DNA of 64,000 nt from positions 124,001 through 188,000 of the forward strand of contig NZ_JADDOL010000004.1 of the NCBI RefSeq assembly GCF_016906305.1, given 5' to 3'. The stretch comes from Alloalcanivorax marinus (lineage in GTDB: Bacteria; Pseudomonadota; Gammaproteobacteria; Pseudomonadales; Alcanivoracaceae). The notes beneath the pieces were generated by a model. It had not been told where the DNA came from. It ran no database searches and worked only from the letters and a program-made list of their open reading frames with translations. Positions 18,383-27,125 of this stretch are shown piece by piece (position 1 is the first letter of the stretch; each line of letters starts with the position of its first letter). The translations under genes were made by a program, and so were the position numbers.

Positions 18383-19321
18383 ATGAACGACGCATCCTGG
18401 CGGCCCGGCGCCGCCCTCGATGCCCTCAAGGCGCGCGCCGACCTGCTGCGGACGGTGCGCGCCTTTTTCGATGCGCGCGGGGTGCTGGAAGTGAGCACCC
18501 CGTCGCTGGCCGCCCACGCGGTCAGCGACGAGCACATCGACGCCATCGAAGTGCCCGGCCACGGCTGGCTGCAGACCTCCCCGGAATACCACATGAAGCG
18601 GCTGCTGGCCGCCGGCAGCGGGCCGATCTACCAGATCGCCCGGGCCTTTCGCGACGGCGAGGCCGGCGCCCGCCACAACCCGGAATTCACCCTGCTGGAA
18701 TGGTACCGCCCCGGCTTCGACCTGGAGGCCCTGGTGGACGAATGCCTGGCGCTGCTGACGCCGCTGTGCGCCGCCGGCGCCGAGCGTCACCGCTTCCGGG
18801 CACTGTTCCGGGAAGTCACCGGGCTGGACCCGCTGACGGCCACGGCAGCGGCGCTGGCCGACCGGGCCACCGGAGCCGGCGCCCCGGCGGGGCTGTCCGG
18901 CCCCCAGGCGGTGGACTACCTGATGGCCACGGTGGTGGAGCCGGCCCTGGACCCGGCGGTAATCACGGTGGTGGTGGATTTCCCCGGCTGGGCGGCGGCC
19001 CTGGCGCAAACCGCCGGGGACGACGACGGCGCCACGGTGGCGCGGCGCTTCGAGATCTACCATCGCGGCCTGGAACTGGCCAACGGTTACCAGGAGCTGC
19101 TGGACGCCGACGAACAGGCGCGGCGCTTCGCGCGGGACAACGAAAAACGCCTGGCCGCCGGCAAGCGCCCGATGACGCCGGACCCCTACCTGCTGGACGC
19201 CCTGCGCGCCGGCCTGCCACCGTGCAGCGGCGTGGCACTGGGCCTGGAACGACTGCACATGGCGCTCAGCGGCGCCGGGCGCATCGATCAGGTCTGGCCG
19301 TTTCCCCGCGACCGGGCCTGA
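18383..19321 (+). CDS. epmA: EF-P--(R)-beta-lysine ligase EpmA
   Basis: EpmA is a truncated class II lysyl-tRNA synthetase homolog that adenylates beta-lysine and transfers it to EF-P Lys34. The 312-residue protein has only the catalytic domain and no anticodon-binding domain. Motif 2 is seen in QIARAFRDGEAGARHNPEFT, and motif 3 in GLPPCSGVALGLERL near the C-terminus. It begins 14 bases after efp and is almost certainly in one transcript with it. Confidence 0.95.
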   Translation: MNDASWRPGAALDALKARADLLRTVRAFFDARGVLEVSTPSLAAHAVSDEHIDAIEVPGHGWLQTSPEYHMKRLLAAGSGPIYQIARAFRDGEAGARHNPEFTLLEWYRPGFDLEALVDECLALLTPLCAAGAERHRFRALFREVTGLDPLTATAAALADRATGAGAPAGLSGPQAVDYLMATVVEPALDPAVITVVVDFPGWAAALAQTAGDDDGATVARRFEIYHRGLELANGYQELLDADEQARRFARDNEKRLAAGKRPMTPDPYLLDALRAGLPPCSGVALGLERLHMALSGAGRIDQVWPFPRDRA

Positions 19322-19336
19322 CCGGGCGCGCTGCGC

Positions 19337-20284
19337 TCAGCCCCCGGCCGCCTGCCCGGCGCCGTCATCGGCCAGCGGCGGCCGCTCCACGGCCCCGGCC
19401 CGGGCACAGTTGGCCGCGATCAATTCCGCGATGCGCGGCTGCGCCGAGGGCGGCAGGTCGTGGCCCATGCCGTCGATGATGGTCAGCCGGGCACCGCGCA
19501 GGGCCCGCGCCGAGGCCTTGCCGCCGGCGGGGCGGATCAGTGGATCGGCGCCGCCGTGGATCACCTGGGCCGGGCAGCGCACCCGTTTCAGGCGTTTGGT
19601 CAGGTTGCCGGTGGCGAGAATGGCGAGAAACTGATTGCGGATGCCGCGCGGGTTCAGGCCCCGCTCCCAGCTGCGCCGGAACATGTTCTCCAACTCCTCG
19701 CGGCCCTGGTCCAGGGTCCCGCCCAGCTTCGCCATCATGTCCAGACCGAACGCCACGTACTGGTCCACGGTTTCGATTTCCACCCGGGGCGCCACCAGGG
19801 TTTTCAACGCCGTCGGTTTCGGCGGCGGCAGGAACGGGCTGTTGGTGCTGGACATGATCGAGGTGACGCTGAGCACCCGGTCCGGGTCGGTGGCGGCGGC
19901 CAGCTGCACCACCATGCCGCCCATGGAAGCGCCCACCAGATGGGCGCGCTCAATGCCCAGGGCGTCCATCAACCCGAAGGTATCGGCCACCAGATCGTCC
20001 AGGGTATAGGGCGCGTGCACCCGGGCGCCCACCATGTAGCGCAGCATCGCCTGCAGCGGGCCGTACTTGAAGGGGGCGCGGATGCGGGTGGATTTGCCGG
20101 CGTCGCGGTTGTCGAAGGCGATCACCCGGTAGCCCCGGTTGGCCAGGGCGTCCAGCAGGCCTTCCGGCCAGAACACCAGTTGCGCGGACAGCCCCATGAC
20201 GAAGATCAGCGGGATGCCGTCCTCGGGACCGCGGGTTTCGTAGAACAGTTCGATGCCGTTGCTTTGCACCGTGCCGGTGGCCAT
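19337..20284 (-). CDS. Alpha/beta-fold hydrolase
   Basis: This 315-residue serine hydrolase of the alpha/beta fold has the nucleophile elbow GASMGG with Ser120, an HGGADPLI acid region and a catalytic-histidine region in DGMGHDLPPS. No signal peptide is visible, so it is probably cytoplasmic. Substrate is unknown; close types include esterases and haloalkane-like hydrolases. The ATG at 20284 begins MATGTVQSNGIELFYE, the usual family start; the frame reads further upstream through the terminator. The gene is preceded by the terminator of the broken acylase, so it is transcribed independently. Confidence 0.85.
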   Translation of the reverse strand: MATGTVQSNGIELFYETRGPEDGIPLIFVMGLSAQLVFWPEGLLDALANRGYRVIAFDNRDAGKSTRIRAPFKYGPLQAMLRYMVGARVHAPYTLDDLVADTFGLMDALGIERAHLVGASMGGMVVQLAAATDPDRVLSVTSIMSSTNSPFLPPPKPTALKTLVAPRVEIETVDQYVAFGLDMMAKLGGTLDQGREELENMFRRSWERGLNPRGIRNQFLAILATGNLTKRLKRVRCPAQVIHGGADPLIRPAGGKASARALRGARLTIIDGMGHDLPPSAQPRIAELIAANCARAGAVERPPLADDGAGQAAGG

Positions 20285-20321
20285 GGGCGCCTCTCTCTGA
20301 GTGGGGACAGGCGCACAACAT

Positions 20322-20357
20322 AAAAAAGCCCGGCGGCGCCCACAAGCGCCGCCGGGC
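20322..20357 (-). terminator. Rho-independent terminator after the acylase locus
   Basis: On the minus strand a 12-bp GC-rich stem (GCCCGGCGGCGC and its complement) with a six-base loop is followed by six T. It lies 25 bases past the stop of the downstream acylase half. Confidence 0.9.
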
Positions 20358-20382
20358 ATTCTGGCCCGATGGGCCGGAGGCT

Positions 20383-22722
20383 TTACTCGCTCAGTTCCAG
20401 AATGGAAATGCGCGCGTTCTTGATTTGCTCCCGGGTGAACGGCACCTGGTGCCATTGCTTGCGGGAGTAAGCCTCGGTGTAGTCCGCGTAGTGCGGGCTG
20501 GTCGGGTCGGTGGACTCGCCGTGGGACAGCAGCGTGAAGGCGCGCACCGGCTCCCCTTCCGGGAAGTCCACCACGTGCAGGTAGGTGTTACGCAGCACCG
20601 TGAAGTACCCCTCGTAACCCTCGCCACCGTATTGCGGGATGTCGGTGCCCGCCTTGGCGTAGCGCTGCACCTCGCCCAGGGGCGCGTCCAGGGCGTCGCC
20701 GCTGTTGACCACGGCGGCCACGCCGTCGGAGAACGCCTGGCGCACCTCGTCCAGCACCTGGCTGTCGCTGTTCAGGCCGGAGGGCGTATGCACCGGGTCA
20801 TTGGCGTCGAACGGCACCGCGTACAGATCGGTCACGTCCATCAGGCCCTGCCAGATGGCGCTCCACACATGGGCACCCACCGCGTCCAGATTGCCGGTGT
20901 TGTCCCAGTTCTGCAGCACCTGGCAGGCCTGTTGTTCATCGCCACTCAGGGTGCCTCCACAGACCGCCGACAGCACCGGTTCCTTGAGCAGTTCAGCGCT
21001 CAGCACACGGCTGTTGAGCACGATATCGCGCAGGCGGGTGCTGTTGATCTGGGAACCGGCGAAGCCGTCGCGGCTGTTGAAGCGGTCTTCCACCAGGGTG
21101 TGGCCCAGGCGGCTGCGCAGGCTCTGCGCATAGTCTTCCTGGCCGCTGATGGCGGCGTAGCCGGTGAGCGGCGCGTTGGCGTTGGTCAGCCAGTAGCTGT
21201 CGTTCATATTGGCCACGTAGTCGCGGCGGAACAGGTGAGGCAGGTTGGCCGGGCCGAAGGCGCCGGGCAGCACCGCGTCCTCGTCCTGCTGCCAATCACA
21301 GGCGGAGGTGGCGCCGTTCAGCAGCGGCAGGCCGGGGGCCAGCGCGGCGATCTGGCAGGTGCCCAGCAGGCTGTCCGGTACATTGGGCACGGCGGTGATG
21401 TCGGAATACAGCGCCCGTTCGTCGCCCCGGCCGATGGCGGTGGTGTTCACCCAGGGAATGCCCACGTGCTCATTGATGGCGGCAAAGAAGTCATCCAGGG
21501 ATTCGGCCTGGTCGAACGCCAGGAAGTTCTGGAACGACTGGGTGTTTTCCAGGTTGATGTCGCGCAGGGTGATGGCGGTGCTGCTGCTCCAGGGCGGCAG
21601 CTGCGGGTTGCCGAAATCGACCATGGGCCCCTACTCGGACCGATACAGGGTTTTCGTTTCCGGCAGCAGGGAACCGTCCGTTTGTTTCACCTGGATGGTG
21701 ATCTCCACCGCCTCCAGGGCCTTCGGCTGCCCGTCTTTCATGTAGTGGGTGGCGTCGGCCATTTGCAGCAGGTAGGGGGTAAAGCGCCGGGCGGTGGACA
21801 CGGTGTGCGCCCAGGCGATGTTGTTGTTGAAGCCGAGCAGCACCATGGGCGCGCCCATGATGGAAACACCGGACACGTTCAGTTCGCCGGGGATGGTGAG
21901 TTGCAGCTGATAGAAGCGGTCCACGCCTTCCAGGTACCAGTGCGGGTTGGCGAACAACAGACCGCCGCCGGAGTCGGTGGCGTCGGCGCCGAACGCCAGG
22001 GTGTTGCTGCCGATGCCTTCCTCGCCACCGACCCAGAAACGGTGCTCGTTGTCATCGGACGCCTCACCGGCGCCGCGCACCAGAGTGTTGCCGCTGGCGA
22101 CCGGCGGCTGGGCGTTGACGATTTCCTCCAGCAGGTTGGCGCTGCTGGCGGCCAGGTTCAGGGCCACCAGACGCCGGAACACGTCCTGGTCGGTGATGGT
22201 GTCCAACCAGGGCTCGTCCCGGCAGGTGAGATGCCGGCCGGCGTGCTGGCCGGCCTTCACTTCCCGCACATAGCGGCTGAAACCGGCGGCGAAGCCCTCG
22301 GACAGTTGCCGCACGTCGGCGGGCTGGACGGAGCGGAAGCTGTCCACCTGGTCGTCGTTGACCACGAAGCGGAAGAAGAAGTCCGCGTCCCGGTTGTTCG
22401 GGCTGCCGAAGGTGCCCATGGGCGCGGCCTCGGCGTCCGGCCCGAAATAGCGGGAACGCTCGCCACGGAACGTCACGAAGGCGTCGGCCAGCACGCAAAG
22501 GTTGTCCTCGGCGATGGCATAGCCATGCCCATAGCCCACCCCGCCATAGCTGTCGGCGGTGATATGGGGAATGCCGTAGGTGGTACGTTCGATGGTGGCC
22601 TGATAGGCCTTGGCGTCCTCGCCGTGATGGCTGCTGCTGTCGCCGCCGCAGGCGGCCAGGGCCACGGCCAGGCCGAGCACGACGCCGCGCGACCAGCGCG
22701 GGGGTCGAAAGGAAGTGATCAT
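20383..22722 (-). pseudogene. PvdQ-like penicillin/AHL acylase interrupted by one in-frame TAG
   Basis: This is an Ntn-hydrolase of the penicillin acylase / acyl-homoserine-lactone acylase family, which cleaves amide-linked acyl chains in the periplasm. Reading from the ATG at 22722, 363 codons are open, then TAG (21631-21633), then GP and 413 more codons in the same frame to the stop at 20383. The total is about 779 codons, near the family size. The N-terminus has a lipobox (LAAC, Cys25). The autocatalytic site GSN with Ser239 is in the first half. In PvdQ the equivalent of the stop is the Tyr of a YGPLV segment, so a TAC or TAT has become TAG. Everything else is intact, so the lesion is recent, a sequencing error, or read through. 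Confidence 0.88.
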
Positions 22723-22835
22723 TGTGGTCTCCCGAGTTGTTGTTATGTGGAGGCCGCGGGCCTCCAGACCGGAAAGCCTACGTCAAAACCCGGAACCGGG
22801 ACTTGAACGCAGCGGCTATTCCGGGAAGCGGCGCC

Positions 22836-23103
22836 AGGGCCTGTTCACACTACTTGCATCACGCCTGCTGGATGTCATTTTGGTCTCCAGCTAGGCGGAG
22901 GGAGCGCGGTTTGGTCATTCCAAATAAGCGACCGACAACGACGCTGGAGGCCAAAAGGGCGCCAGCCCTTCGGGTTGTGGCTAAAAAACCACCCCTCCGC
23001 GTTACTCGTCGTTCATTTGGCGCCACCAAACTTCTCTCCTCGTGCCTTGATGGGTGGGTTTTTAGCCACAACAGGCGTAATGCAAGTAGGGTGAACAGGC
23101 CCT
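22836..23103. mobile_element. 268-bp MITE-like element with 32-bp terminal inverted repeats
   Basis: The arms at 22836-22867 and 23072-23103 are reverse complements at 30 of 32 positions (AGGGCCTGTTCACAC... / ...GTGAACAGGCCCT). A second, inner inverted repeat (20 of 21) lies at 22974-22994 and 23052-23072, directly abutting the right arm. No convincing protein is encoded. The element fills most of the 379-base gap between the acylase and AraC genes. Its right end supplies two bases of the AraC stop codon. The remainder (22723-22835) is the acylase leader, with no further feature seen. Confidence 0.8.
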
Positions 23104-23868
23104 ACAGCATGCGCACTTCCATCCCACGGGCCAGGAATGAGGGCGTCAGCCCGAAGAATTGCTTGAGGGTGCGGGTCAGGTGGGCGGCGTCGGAGAACCC
23201 CACGTCGTGGGCCACCATGGACAACGGCTCGTCCTGGGCGATCAGCTCCACCGCCCGGCGCATGCGCGCCCACAGGGTGTAGCTCTTGATGGAGATGCCC
23301 AGCTTGTCGGAGAACAGATGCCGCAGCCGGTGGGCGGACAGGCCCACCTCGGCGCCCAGCTGCTCCAGGGTGCTGGTGAGCGGCAGCTCTTTCTTGATCT
23401 TCTGGGCGATGTGGCTGACGCGCATGTCCATGGGCATGCGAATCGGCCGGTAGTCGCTCAGCGCCCTGGGCAGGGCGGTGGTCAGCCGGAACAGGCCGGC
23501 CGGCTCCAGCCGGCCTTCGCCGGCGGCGCGCACCGCCTCGTGGTCGACCCGGTCGGGCATCAGAATCACCGAGCGCACCGGCCGGCGGCCCAGCATGGCC
23601 GCCAGACAGTGGTATTCGTAGCTTTGCGGGTCGAAGTTCAGCGACAGCAGCGGCTCCAGGCCGGCGTCCAGGGAGCGCGGCGTCTGGTTGCCCACCAGGG
23701 CGGCGGTGAACCGTTGCCGCTGGCCCTGGGCGTCCCCAATTCGAAGCCCTGGTCACCCAGCGAGACCAGCAGGGTCAGAGTGTGGCGCTGGGTCAGCCCG
23801 GAGACGATGCCGCCGGTCAGATAAAGAAAGCGGTCGTCCCACACGTAGAGGCGATTCTGCTGCGCCAT
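23102..23868 (-). pseudogene. AraC-family transcriptional regulator with a one-base frameshift
   Basis: The C-terminal part (start of frame at 23695) has two helix-turn-helix motifs typical of AraC/XylS proteins, including LEQLGAEVGLSAHRLRHLF and MVAHDVGFSDAAHLTRTLK. The N-terminal sensor part begins MAQQNRLYVWDD at 23868 in another frame. Restoring one C in the run at 23734-23737 joins them into about 255 residues (ELG-DAQGQRQRFTAALVGNQ). The 767-base span is one short of a multiple of three, as expected. The gene points toward the acylase and may once have regulated it (inference). A sequencing error cannot be excluded; the short downstream frame could still yield a DNA-binding fragment. 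Confidence 0.82.
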
Positions 23869-23918
23869 GGTTCGCTTCCCGAGACGTTGTTATTGGGATT
23901 CCGGGGGCCGGCGTGGCT

Positions 23919-24764
23919 TCAGCGCAGGCGAATGCCGGCCGGCTCGATAACGATTTCGCCGTCCTTGTACAGCTTGCCGATGGCCTGCTTGAAGGCGTTC
24001 TTGCTGCAGCCGAAGGCGGCGCGAATGTCGTCCGGCGGACTTTTGTCGCCCAGAGGCAGAAAGCCGTCTTCCTGGCGCAGGCGCTGCAGCACCCGCTCCG
24101 CCACCCCCTCGCGCTTGGCGGCGCCGGGCGGGTTGGCGGACAGGCTCAGGCGCCGGTCCGTGCGCAGCCGCTGCACATAGCCGGTCAGCCGCTGGCCCGG
24201 CTTCAGGTCGCGCTGGCCGTCCTCCGCCAGCAGCCCCCAGTAGCGGTCCTCCACCGCCACCTTGTAGCCCAGCTCGGTGCGCTGTACCACCACCAGCGGC
24301 ACCGCGTCGCCCTGGGCGTAGGCGTCGCAGATATCCTCCAGCCAGCGGTCCAGGCGGGCGCTGGCGAACAGCCGGCCGGCCCGGTCGCGCACCACCCGCA
24401 CGGTCTGCCAGCGGCCCACCTCCGGACGGTTGCCCTGCTCGGCGAAGGGCAGCAGCAGATCCTTGGGCAGGCCCCAATCCAGAAACGCGCCCACCCGGCT
24501 CACCGACACCACCCGCAGCCGGCCCACCTGACCGGGCAGCAGACGGGGCAGCCGGGCGCTGGCGCGCACCTGGCCGTCACCGTCTTCGTAGAGAAAGACG
24601 CGCAGCGCCTTGGCGGTGACTTCATCGTCCACCTCCCGGTCCGGCAGCAGCACTTCGCCCAGGGCGCCGCCGTCCAGCAGCAGGCCGGCGCGCACCCGGC
24701 GCCGCACCGGCAGTACCGCCACGTCCCCTACCGCGGGCTGATCTTCCATCGAGGCGTTACTCAC
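23919..24764 (-). CDS. CvfB/YitL-family S1-like RNA-binding protein
   Basis: This protein of about 281 residues has three S1-like OB domains and a C-terminal winged-helix-like region (about 215-281, with FGCSKNAFKQAIGKLYKDGEI). The layout is that of CvfB (YitL), an RNA-binding regulator of virulence factors in Staphylococcus. Its role in gammaproteobacteria is not settled. Three starts are possible: GTG 24767, GTG 24764 (a GTGA overlap with the upstream YaiL-like gene) and ATG 24749. None has a strong ribosome site, so coupling to the upstream gene is likely. Confidence 0.87.
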   Translation of the reverse strand: MSNASMEDQPAVGDVAVLPVRRRVRAGLLLDGGALGEVLLPDREVDDEVTAKALRVFLYEDGDGQVRASARLPRLLPGQVGRLRVVSVSRVGAFLDWGLPKDLLLPFAEQGNRPEVGRWQTVRVVRDRAGRLFASARLDRWLEDICDAYAQGDAVPLVVVQRTELGYKVAVEDRYWGLLAEDGQRDLKPGQRLTGYVQRLRTDRRLSLSANPPGAAKREGVAERVLQRLRQEDGFLPLGDKSPPDDIRAAFGCSKNAFKQAIGKLYKDGEIVIEPAGIRLR

Positions 24765-25297
24765 CACATCAGATCGTCGGGGATCGGGTAATCCGCGTAG
24801 GGGTCGTCCTCGTCCACGCCGGTGCCCTTTTCGTTGAGCAGCACCACCACCGCCTCGTCGCGCTGGCGGATCTTCTCGGCGATCGGTGCCGGCACCAGTT
24901 CGTGGCGGTCACCCAGGGCGACGATGGCGATCAGCCCGCGGGCCAGCTGGTCCTGCTGCCGGGCGGTGACGTTGAGCTTCTTGATCTTCTTGTCCTGCAC
25001 GAACTGGTAGGACTGGTCCGCGTCGTTGCGGGCCAGCCGGTGCTGCTCGATCAGTTGGCGGATCTGGGCGGCGATTTCCTTCTCGCGCTGGCGCTCCTGG
25101 TTTTCCCGGGCCAGGGCCCGGTCCCGTTCCGCCTGCTCGGCGCGCTGGCGGCGCGCCCGTTCCGCCGGGTCCTCGAATTCGATCTCGCCCCGCTTGGCGC
25201 GGTTGGCGTCCTCGCGCTTCGCCTGTTTGGCGCGGCGCGCCTGCTTTTTGTCCGCCAGCCCCGCTTTCATGAGCTGGTCCTGAAGAGAATTGGCCAT
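24761..25297 (-). CDS. DUF2058 (YaiL-like) protein
   Basis: This 178-residue, highly charged protein has a Lys/Arg/Glu-rich, probably coiled-coil N-terminal half (about 15-95) and a compact C-terminal domain. It matches the DUF2058 family represented by E. coli YaiL; function is unknown, with nucleic-acid association plausible. I chose the ATG at 25297 (MANSLQDQLMKAGL), the conserved family start; the frame also opens 25 codons earlier. It precedes and overlaps the CvfB-like gene. Confidence 0.85.
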   Translation of the reverse strand: MANSLQDQLMKAGLADKKQARRAKQAKREDANRAKRGEIEFEDPAERARRQRAEQAERDRALARENQERQREKEIAAQIRQLIEQHRLARNDADQSYQFVQDKKIKKLNVTARQQDQLARGLIAIVALGDRHELVPAPIAEKIRQRDEAVVVLLNEKGTGVDEDDPYADYPIPDDLMW

Positions 25298-25448
25298 GAT
25301 CGGTCCGTGTCCTGTTCGCAGGCCACCGAGCATAAAGGAAAGTGAAAGGCTCGAACAGGAAAGGTAAAACACTGGTTAAACGGGCTTTTGAGTGGTCCCG
25401 CGCGATGCAATACTGCGGCGCGATACCGACTAAAAAAGGACCGACATC

Positions 25449-26183
25449 ATGAAACGCCTTACCCTGCTGGCCGCGCTGACCGCCGCCGCTCCCGCCGTTC
25501 AGGCCGCCCCGCTGGTGGACGTTTATTTCGGTGGCTACAGCTGGAACGCCGAAACCAGCGGCACCATCGCCTCCGGCTCCGCCGATATCGATATGGAAGA
25601 CGACCTGGGCTACGACGACGGCAGCCAGACCGTGCTGTACCTGGGCGTGGAACACGCGGTGCCGATTCTGCCCAATGTGCGCCTGCGCCATATGGACCTG
25701 TCCGACGACGGCCGCAACACCCTGGCGACCCCGATCACCTTCGACGGCCAGACCTTCGCGGGCAACGTCAGCTCCGACTACGACATGGATATTCTCGACG
25801 GCACCTTCTACTGGACGCCGCTGGACAACGTGGTGAAGCTGGATCTGGGCGTGACCGTGCGCCGCATGGACGCGGACTTCACCATTGCCGGCCCCGGCGT
25901 GCGCGCCTCCCAGAGTGCCGAGGAAACCTTCCCCATGGGTCACCTGGCGGCCCGCGCCAACCTGCCGCTGACCGGCGTCTACGTGGGCGGTGAGGTGAAC
26001 GCCATCGAGTACGACGGCAGCGGCATGCGCGATTATTCCGCCTACGTGGGCTGGCGCTCGGACTTTCTGCTCGGCGTGGAAGCGGGCTATTCCCGCCTGG
26101 AAGTGGAGCTGGACGACGTGAGCGATCTGGATTCCGATCTGGAGATCGGCGGGCCTTACATCGCGGCCACGCTGTCGTTCTGA
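25449..26183 (+). CDS. TIGR04219-type outer-membrane beta-barrel protein
   Basis: This 244-residue exported protein has a signal peptide of about 19 residues ending VQA|AP. Alternating short beta strands follow, and the protein ends in SF after a strand-like IAATLSF, typical of outer-membrane barrels. The pattern VDVYFGGYSWNAETSG with a DLGYDD segment matches the family named for this barrel type. Function is unknown. It stands alone and runs convergently into the acyltransferase gene with four bases between. Confidence 0.85.
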   Translation: MKRLTLLAALTAAAPAVQAAPLVDVYFGGYSWNAETSGTIASGSADIDMEDDLGYDDGSQTVLYLGVEHAVPILPNVRLRHMDLSDDGRNTLATPITFDGQTFAGNVSSDYDMDILDGTFYWTPLDNVVKLDLGVTVRRMDADFTIAGPGVRASQSAEETFPMGHLAARANLPLTGVYVGGEVNAIEYDGSGMRDYSAYVGWRSDFLLGVEAGYSRLEVELDDVSDLDSDLEIGGPYIAATLSF

Positions 26184-26187
26184 CGCC

Positions 26188-27072
26188 TTACTCCTTCCTC
26201 AGCGCCTTGATGCGGGCATCCTTTTCCGCCCACAGGGCGCTGACCCATTTCTGTACCCGCGCCCGGAACTGCCGGTCTTCCTGGTAATCGCCCTGCCACA
26301 GCCAGGGCTCCAGCTTGAGGGTGCGCACGTCCACGATCACCCTCGGTAACTGGCCGCTGAGCAACGCCCAGAAGCCCGGCGGCTTGCCGCCCGGGTAGAC
26401 CACGGTGACGTCCAGCAGGGCGTCCAGATTGTCGCCCAGGGCCGCCAGCACGAAGGCCACGCCGCCGGCCTTGGGCCGCAACAGATGGTCATAGGGCGAG
26501 TTCTGCCGGGCCTGCTTTTCCGGCGTGCAGCGGGTGCCTTCCAGAAAATTCACCACCGTCACCGGCATGTCGCCGAACTTCTCGCAGGCGGCCCGGGTGA
26601 TCTCCAGATCCTTGCCCTTCAGGTGCGGGCGCTTGTCCAGCTGACTCTTGGAGTAGCGCTTCATGAAGGGGTAATCCAGCGCCCAGAACGCCAGCCCCAG
26701 AAACGGCACCCAGATCAGTTCTTTTTTAAGAAAGAATTTGAAGTATGGCGTTTTGCGATTGAAGGTCTGCACCAGCGCGGCGATGTCCACCCAGGACTGG
26801 TGATTGCTGACCACCAGATAGGAGGTGTCCCGACGCAGGCCCTCGTCACCGCGAATGTCCCACCGGGTGGGTGTCATCAGGGCGAAGATCGCCTTGCACA
26901 GTTCCGCCCAGGTCTCGGCGATCCACATCACCGCGGCGGACAGCCGCGCCTTGTTCCGTTTTCCCGGCACCACCAGCTTCAGCAGCGCGATGGCCATCAT
27001 CGGCCCGATCAGTACCAGGGTGTTCAGCAACAACAGCAAAAAAGTGACGATACCGGTCAACAGGGCCCGCAT
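26188..27072 (-). CDS. 1-acyl-glycerol-3-phosphate acyltransferase-like protein (YihG type)
   Basis: This 294-residue membrane-bound PlsC-family acyltransferase has an N-terminal hydrophobic helix pair, the catalytic HX4D motif in NHQSWVD (about residue 93) and the second motif FLEGTR (about 170). Sequence type resembles E. coli YihG, which acts on lysophosphatidic acid. It is likely involved in phospholipid acyl remodelling. It is upstream-adjacent to no lipid gene; parC ends up in the same orientation 53 bases upstream. Confidence 0.87.
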   Translation of the reverse strand: MRALLTGIVTFLLLLLNTLVLIGPMMAIALLKLVVPGKRNKARLSAAVMWIAETWAELCKAIFALMTPTRWDIRGDEGLRRDTSYLVVSNHQSWVDIAALVQTFNRKTPYFKFFLKKELIWVPFLGLAFWALDYPFMKRYSKSQLDKRPHLKGKDLEITRAACEKFGDMPVTVVNFLEGTRCTPEKQARQNSPYDHLLRPKAGGVAFVLAALGDNLDALLDVTVVYPGGKPPGFWALLSGQLPRVIVDVRTLKLEPWLWQGDYQEDRQFRARVQKWVSALWAEKDARIKALRKE

Positions 27073-27125
27073 CCGCCGACGCTCCTTTTCCTCAGATCAA
27101 AGCGGATGATACCGAAAAACACGCG

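Noticed and set aside
22859-23071. 70-residue open frame inside the 268-bp element
   Set aside because: It lies wholly within the nested palindromes, has no ribosome site and no recognisable domain. It is better explained as a by-product of the repeat.
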